NCBI GenBank assembly: GCA_041479965.1
Contig: JBGOZE010000054.1
Coordinates: 1-8,205 of the forward strand
Source: SM23-78 sp041479965
GTDB taxonomy: Archaea > Nanobdellota > Nanobdellia > Woesearchaeales > SM23-78
DNA length: 8,205 nucleotides
Reading direction: 5' to 3'
Below, in pieces: positions 4,930 to 8,205 of this stretch (positions are counted from its first letter, which is position 1; each line of letters opens with the position of its first letter). Position numbers and translations under genes: made by a program. The notes under the pieces were generated by a model. That model was not told where the DNA came from. It saw only the letters and a program-made list of their open reading frames with translations, and ran no database searches.

Positions 4930-6483
4930 TTGGTTGCTAAAGCAAAAGAAGTCAAGGTAAAGAACAATAACAACGGCTCAAAAGGAGTAAAGATCTACAA
5001 AGTCGACAATGCCCAGCAGAAAGAGGAGAAAAAAACTAGGCGAGAGAAGGTGATTGAGAAATTCCTTATCGTGCTCATAGTCATCCTGGCAATAGCAGCT
5101 ATCTTCTCAGCTATCCAGACATTTTTCCCTAACCTGTTCGGAAAGTTCAGCCTTGGAGGAGAATTAGCTGCCAGGGTCAATGGCAAGACCATCACCATGG
5201 AGCAGCTCAACACAGAATACAACAGGCTGCCGGACCAGTACAAGTATTTCATAACCAAGGAGGCTTTTCTCGCCCAGATAATAGATGAGTCATTGCTCAT
5301 CCAAGAGGCAGAGAAACAGGGAGTGATGGTGAGCGACAAGGAATTGGACGAGAACCTGAACACTTTCATGCAGACCAGCAACCTCACCCAGGACAAGCTA
5401 GATGCTGTGCTCAAGGAGAAGAAGCTGACCTATAATGAGCTCAGGGCTCTAGTCAAGAACCAGCTCATGGTGGACAAGCTCTTTGAGAAATCCATCACCA
5501 GCAAGATAAATGTGACTACAGATCTGGCAAGGAAATACTATGATGAGAACCCAGATACTTTCAAGACTCCTGAGACTGTCACTGTAAGGCACATCCTGAT
5601 AGGTCTTGCTAACAGGACAGCAGAAGAGGCAGATGTTCGCGCCAATGATGTCCTGAAAATAATCAAGGATGACAAGAGCAACTTCTGTGCATTGGTTCCT
5701 CAGTATAGCGACGATGCTGGCAGCGTGGACAATTGCGGGGAATACACTTTCGGAAAAGGCCAGATGGTGGCTGAGTTCGAGAGCAGAGCCTTCAACCAGT
5801 CTGCCGGCGATGTGAGCATTGTCAAGACAGACTTCGGCTCCCACATACTCTGGACCATCAACAAGACAGCTGATAAGATAATGCCTTTCTCAGAAGTGGT
5901 CGACCAGATAACGAAGGTGCTTTCTGATCAGCAGGAAAAGATGCTTTACTCTCAGCTGATAGCAGACCTGAGGGGCAAAGCCAAGATCGTCAATTACTTG
6001 GAAGAGAAAGCCAAGGCAGAGCAGGCTAAGCAGAATGCGACAGCACAAGCCCAGCCTCAGCCGACAGTGATTGAACCAATAGAGACTGTTGCAGAGAACA
6101 AAACCACTGCTGAAACTCCTGTAACTGAAGAGACAGAGATCAAGACAGAAGTCACACCGCCTGTGGTGAAGGAGACCACGACTGTTGTTGTGCAGCCACA
6201 GCAGCCTCAGTTGAGCTTTGTTGATTGTCTAGTAGCCAAGGAAGCAATCCTCTATGGTGCTTCCTGGGACTCCAGCACCAAGACGCAGAAAGGCTACTTT
6301 GGATCAGATGTCTCCAAGATCAAGTATGTTGAGTGCGGAGTAGAGAGAGATTACAGGGCTCAGACAGCTGACTGCGATGAAGCAGGCATCCAAGCCTACC
6401 CTACATGGGTCGTAGATGGCAAGAAGCACCTGGGAATCCAGTCTCCTGAGCAGTTGGCAACCTTGACGGGATGCAAGGTTTAG
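4930..6483 (+). CDS. Membrane-anchored parvulin-type peptidyl-prolyl isomerase with a cysteine-less-site thioredoxin domain
   Basis: An extracytoplasmic folding factor of 517 residues. Order: Lys/Asn-rich cytosolic N-terminus (1-43); one membrane anchor (about 45-65); SurA_N-like helical chaperone region starting at ARVNGKTIT (80-89) and running to about 190; parvulin/PpiC rotamase domain (about 213-312) from VTVRHILIG to the FGSHILW end with H221 and H305. A Thr/Pro/Glu/Gln-rich linker (about 360-428) leads to a thioredoxin-like domain (429-517). That last domain has the YGASW strand-helix start and the YPTW cis-proline loop (490-493), but where the redox CxxC should be (447-450) it reads DSST. 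Four other cysteines (C433, C469, C482, C515) remain. C253 and C269 sit in the parvulin domain and could form a disulfide. Domain calls are confident for the PPIase and good for the thioredoxin fold. Loss of redox activity is inferred. The TTG start follows GGGGTGGT. Confidence 0.9.
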   Translation: MVAKAKEVKVKNNNNGSKGVKIYKVDNAQQKEEKKTRREKVIEKFLIVLIVILAIAAIFSAIQTFFPNLFGKFSLGGELAARVNGKTITMEQLNTEYNRLPDQYKYFITKEAFLAQIIDESLLIQEAEKQGVMVSDKELDENLNTFMQTSNLTQDKLDAVLKEKKLTYNELRALVKNQLMVDKLFEKSITSKINVTTDLARKYYDENPDTFKTPETVTVRHILIGLANRTAEEADVRANDVLKIIKDDKSNFCALVPQYSDDAGSVDNCGEYTFGKGQMVAEFESRAFNQSAGDVSIVKTDFGSHILWTINKTADKIMPFSEVVDQITKVLSDQQEKMLYSQLIADLRGKAKIVNYLEEKAKAEQAKQNATAQAQPQPTVIEPIETVAENKTTAETPVTEETEIKTEVTPPVVKETTTVVVQPQQPQLSFVDCLVAKEAILYGASWDSSTKTQKGYFGSDVSKIKYVECGVERDYRAQTADCDEAGIQAYPTWVVDGKKHLGIQSPEQLATLTGCKV

Positions 6484-6490
6484 GAACAAA

Positions 6491-6520
6491 TTTTTTCTAT
6501 TTTCTTTTTTTGTTTGTTTT
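6491..6520 (+). terminator. T-rich terminator after the parvulin gene
   Basis: Beginning 8 bp after the TAG there are T6, T4, T7 and further T-runs interrupted by single C, G or A. This is the typical archaeal U-rich termination region and separates the parvulin transcript from the RNA locus downstream. Confidence 0.65.
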
Positions 6521-6557
6521 ATTAACTTCACGGTAGTTATTTTACCTTGTTTTCAGG

Positions 6558-6586
6558 TGGGTTCTCGTCGAGAAGGCTAAAACCCA
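6558..6586 (+). repeat. Nested inverted repeat ahead of the RNA promoter
   Basis: TTCTCG (6562-6567) and CGAGAA (6569-6574) are perfect inverted arms around one T, and TGGG (6558-6561) can pair with CCCA (6583-6586) outside them. The element lies just before the TATA box at 6591, so it could be an operator or the end of an upstream transcript. It is not followed by a T-run. Confidence 0.4.
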
Positions 6587-6590
6587 AACA

Positions 6591-6598
6591 TTTAAAAA
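6591..6598 (+). promoter_or_regulatory. TATA box (TTTAAAAA) for the structured RNA
   Basis: TTTAAAAA with centre plus 26 points to initiation at about 6620-6622, coinciding with the first base of the basal stem of the folded RNA. This positional agreement is the main evidence that the fold is a transcribed gene. Confidence 0.5.
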
Positions 6599-6621
6599 CC
6601 CCTGAGCACTACCTTTTTACA

Positions 6622-6700
6622 GGCCCGACACAGAGTTGCTCATGCGAGCCCGAGCGCATAGCTCATGGCTGTGAGCATTGTGAGTTAGTGTTGGGCTACA
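6622..6700 (+). ncRNA. Structured small RNA candidate, possibly H/ACA-like
   Basis: Bases 6623-6631 (GCCCGACAC) pair with 6688-6696 (GTGTTGGGC) as a 9-bp stem with one G-U; G6622-U6697 can add a tenth. Inside are an asymmetric loop (6 nt on the 5' side, 11 nt on the 3' side), a 5-bp stem GCTCA/TGAGC (6638-6642/6672-6676) and a 3-4 nt bulge. Then come AGCC/GGCT (6647-6650/6667-6670), a small internal loop, GAGC/GCTC (6652-6655/6661-6664) and a 5-nt end loop. An ACA follows the basal stem after one base (6698-6700). One hairpin with an internal pocket and a 3' ACA is the layout of archaeal H/ACA pseudouridylation guides. However, the distance from upper stem to ACA is about 21 nt rather than the usual 14-16, and no clear kink-turn is seen. 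It is not a tRNA: there is no T-arm. Coding alternatives are poor. Confidence 0.5.
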
Positions 6701-6772
6701 ATCGCTTTAATGTTAATCAAGTAGGATAATTTGATACAACGATAGCATAAGAAGATAAATACAGATAAGAAC

Positions 6773-6789
6773 AGGCACAAAAGCCTTTT
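6773..6789 (+). terminator. Weak hairpin plus T-run, possible end of the small RNA transcript
   Basis: AGGC (6773-6776) and GCCT (6783-6786) flank a 6-nt loop, and the T-run continues to 6789. The stem is short. It would give the structured RNA locus a transcript of about 170 nt if used. Confidence 0.25.
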
Positions 6790-6827
6790 CATCATACTCA
6801 CATCATTTTATTGAAAATATTTGGGTA

Positions 6828-6856
6828 TAAAAAAGACTTTTTTATTTTATAAAATA
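6828..6856. repeat. Two adjacent A/T palindromes with TATA-like cores
   Basis: TAAAAAAG/CTTTTTTA (6828-6844) is an inverted repeat around one base. TATTTTATAAAATA (6843-6856) is a perfect 14-bp palindrome overlapping it. The second contains TTTTATAA, a usable TATA box on either strand. On the plus strand it would start a transcript near 6875, running through the hairpin at 6956 and possibly into dnaG. Confidence 0.45.
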
Positions 6857-6955
6857 AGGCTCAAATAAGAGTAAGGGAAGAGTTTAGGTGCTTGTTCTGA
6901 GATATTGAGAAGGAGAAATAGTTGATGTTCACATGTTTGCAGGTATCATAAAGGG

Positions 6956-6977
6956 AAGGGTTGACAACCTTTTTTTT
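6956..6977 (+). terminator. Hairpin followed by eight T's, intrinsic-terminator-like, upstream of dnaG
   Basis: AAGGGTT and AACCTTT form a stem of seven pairs (one G-U) around a GAC loop at 6963-6965, with a T8 run at 6970-6977 that shares bases with the 3' arm. It resembles a bacterial-type intrinsic terminator and stands 86 bp before the dnaG start. It could end a short RNA that begins near 6875, or act as a switch in a long dnaG leader. Confidence 0.45.
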
Positions 6978-7051
6978 GCACCTTTGGAATACTTCTAAGC
7001 ATCTGGGCTAGACAAGAAACTCCTTCTAAGAATCATAATCGATAAATGAAA

Positions 7052-7058
7052 AGGTGAT
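7052..7058 (+). promoter_or_regulatory. Ribosome binding site AGGTGAT of dnaG
   Basis: Perfect match to the anti-Shine-Dalgarno sequence without wobble pairs, 5 nt before ATG 7064. No convincing TATA box is found at a matching distance for a short leader. Confidence 0.7.
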
Positions 7059-7063
7059 ATATC

Positions 7064-8205
7064 ATGGCAAAAATCGCACAAGTATCAGCAAAATACATTG
7101 TTCATGCTGAAATACAGATTGAAGGAGTAGTGGACAGGCCTGACGTGATAGGAGCGATATTCGGCCAGACCGAAGGCCTCCTGGGAGCTGACCTTGAATT
7201 AAGGGAGCTTCAGAGAAGCGGAAGGATAGGCAGGATAGAAGTCAATGTCGACACTAAGAGCGGCAAGTCTTCTGGCTCAATAATAGTACCAAGTTCTCTT
7301 GACAAGGCAGAGACTGCCATAGTGGCAGCAAGCCTGGAGATAATCCAAAGGATAGGCCCATGCAATGCCAAGATAAAAGTAGCTAACATCGAAGATGTCA
7401 GGATATCCAAGAGGCAATTCGTGATAGACAGGGCAAAGGAGTTGCTCAAGACCCTCATGGAATCAGTCATGCCAGACAGCCAGGAACTAGCAGATGAAGT
7501 GTCCTATGCAGTAAGGGTCATGGAGATCCAGGAATACGGCAAAGACAGATTGCCTGCAGGGCCAGCAGTCGAGGAAAGCGACGAAGTCATAATCGTGGAA
7601 GGAAGAGCAGATGTGCTCACCATGCTCAAGCACGGATTCAAGAACGTGGTAGCAATGAACGGCACCAATGTTCCAGAGACCATCATAGACTTGAGCAAGA
7701 AGAAGACCATCACAGCATTCGTAGACGGAGACAGAGGAGGAGACCTCATAATCAAGGAGCTCGGAGAAGTGGCAGAGCTTGATTTCGTCACCAAAGCTCC
7801 AGATGGCAAAGAAGTTGAAGAGCTCACCAAGAAAGAGATCCACAAAGCCCTCAGGAGCAGAGTCGCATTTGAGCAAGCCAAGACAGAGATACATGTCAAT
7901 GGCGAAGCCAGAGGAGGGGAAGAGAGGAGAGGACCTCTGCCTCAGAGAGACCAGCGTGATTACAGGGACAACAGGGAGAGAAGGCCCGCGCCACAGCAAG
8001 CCCCAAGGCCAGCTCCGCAGCCACAGTTGCAGCAGCCAGCAGGCAAGCCCAAGGAGCCGACTCCTCACGAGCTTGAAGTGTTCGGAGGGATGCTTGAAGA
8101 CCTGATAGGCACAAGAGGAGCCTACATACTGGATGAGAAGCTCAGCATCCTCGGCAAAGTTCCGTTGTCAGAGCTACAAGGGACCATCAAGAGCCTGCAC
8201 TCAGG
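7064..8205 (+). CDS. dnaG: Archaeal DnaG primase (TOPRIM), 3'-truncated by window edge
   Basis: Archaeal DnaG-family TOPRIM protein; in archaea it is also a stable part of the RNA exosome, and primase activity has been shown in some species. The first 380 codons are present and the frame is open at the window end. The conserved N-terminal block is clear: KYIVHAEIQ, GVVDRPDVIGAIFGQTEGLLG and LRELQRSGRIGRIEV (within residues 11-60). The TOPRIM core has VIIVEGRADV with catalytic E179, and FVDGDRGGD with D221, D223 and D227. A Pro/Gln/Arg-rich, probably disordered linker occupies residues 281-332. The conserved C-terminal block resumes at about 335 (AYILDE, then LSILGKVPLSEL) and is cut by the edge. 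Bacterial-type zinc-finger and RNAP-like core signatures are absent, as expected. The start is fixed by AGGTGAT 5 nt upstream. Only a few C-terminal residues are probably missing. Confidence 0.95.
   Translation, partial: MAKIAQVSAKYIVHAEIQIEGVVDRPDVIGAIFGQTEGLLGADLELRELQRSGRIGRIEVNVDTKSGKSSGSIIVPSSLDKAETAIVAASLEIIQRIGPCNAKIKVANIEDVRISKRQFVIDRAKELLKTLMESVMPDSQELADEVSYAVRVMEIQEYGKDRLPAGPAVEESDEVIIVEGRADVLTMLKHGFKNVVAMNGTNVPETIIDLSKKKTITAFVDGDRGGDLIIKELGEVAELDFVTKAPDGKEVEELTKKEIHKALRSRVAFEQAKTEIHVNGEARGGEERRGPLPQRDQRDYRDNRERRPAPQQAPRPAPQPQLQQPAGKPKEPTPHELEVFGGMLEDLIGTRGAYILDEKLSILGKVPLSELQGTIKSLHS

Larger units (their letters stand above)
6484..7063 (+). other. 580-bp region without a convincing protein gene, rich in RNA-level structure
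   Basis: No frame here looks like a real protein. In order it holds: the parvulin terminator (6491-6520); a nested inverted repeat (6558-6586); a TATA box (6591-6598); a folded RNA candidate (6622-6700); a weak hairpin followed by four T's (6773-6789); two A/T palindromes (6828-6856); a hairpin followed by eight T's (6956-6977); a repeated CTTCTAAG element (6992 and 7023); and the dnaG ribosome site. A 60-codon frame at 6547-6729 starting with TTG overlaps the folded RNA and is not accepted. Confidence 0.6.

Noticed and set aside
6623..6700. Possible tRNA, because of about 75 nt length and a 7-9 bp end stem followed by N-ACA
   Set aside because: No T-arm with TTCRA, no D-arm or anticodon arm can be placed; the inside folds as one long nested hairpin.
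6547..6729. 60-codon TTG-started frame whose product has a C-x-C...C-x-x-C arrangement like a small zinc finger
   Set aside because: It overlaps the nested repeat, the TATA box and the entire folded RNA; the cysteines come from the GAGC/GCTC repeats of the stem. There is no ribosome site before the TTG.
6898..6930. C/D box guide RNA suggested by CTGA and TTGATG
   Set aside because: The C-box match is only partial, the order is CTGA before the C-like box, and no terminal stem pairs around them.
6590..6977. RNase P RNA or SRP RNA in the roughly 350-nt span between the TATA box and the T8 hairpin
   Set aside because: The conserved core sequences of RNase P RNA (GAGGAAAGUCC and ACAGAAA types) and the SRP domain IV loop are not found on either strand of this span.
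7487..8114. Long minus-strand frames opposite dnaG
   Set aside because: dnaG on the plus strand shows conserved motifs through the entire stretch; the minus frames have no ribosome site or recognisable domain.

Overview
The window comes from an archaeon, most likely a DPANN lineage of the Woesearchaeota/Pacearchaeota kind. The archaeal evidence is a eukaryal/archaeal-type TrpRS, an archaeal-type DnaG (TOPRIM) primase, A/T-rich TATA boxes of the TTTAWATA type 25-30 bp before predicted transcript starts, T-rich terminators and anti-SD-compatible GGTG ribosome sites. The narrower assignment rests on the general look of the proteins (lysine/glutamate-rich cytosolic proteins and a short C-x11-C motif in a lipoprotein) and is inference.

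Layout, left to right. Bases 1-773 hold the C-terminal two thirds of a tryptophanyl-tRNA synthetase (+). Then come a small two-helix membrane protein (843-1088, +), a lipoprotein (1199-1933, +) and a cytosolic protein of four CBS domains (2056-3033, +). This last gene converges on a small acidic/helical protein of unknown function (3054-3365, -). Upstream of the small gene on the same strand is a HerA/DUF87-type ATPase (3456-4772, -). It is divergent from a large membrane-anchored parvulin-type prolyl isomerase carrying a C-terminal thioredoxin-like domain (4930-6483, +). A 580-base gap without convincing protein genes follows (6484-7063). It contains a T-rich terminator, a TATA box, a strongly folding RNA of about 78 nt, several inverted repeats and a hairpin-plus-T8 terminator. 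The window ends inside dnaG (7064 to beyond 8205, +).

There is little sign of multigene operons: nearly every gene has its own TATA box and a T-rich end. Two start types can be seen. The three membrane or exported proteins (843, 1199, 4930) share an identical GGGGTGGT octamer 4-6 nt before the start, readable as a Shine-Dalgarno site with two G-U wobbles. Three cytosolic genes (2056, 3365-, 4772-) have a TATA box so close to the start codon that their mRNAs should be leaderless or nearly so. dnaG has an ordinary AGGTGAT site.

The most interesting items are: (1) the parvulin-thioredoxin fusion, in which the redox CxxC is replaced by DSST while the scaffold cysteines and the cis-proline remain; (2) the unannotated structured RNA at about 6622-6700, whose TATA box lies at the correct distance and whose basal stem is followed by an ACA; (3) the wobble Shine-Dalgarno octamer shared by envelope genes; and (4) the terminator-like hairpin in the long region ahead of dnaG. 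No mobile element, CRISPR array, tRNA or rRNA was seen.
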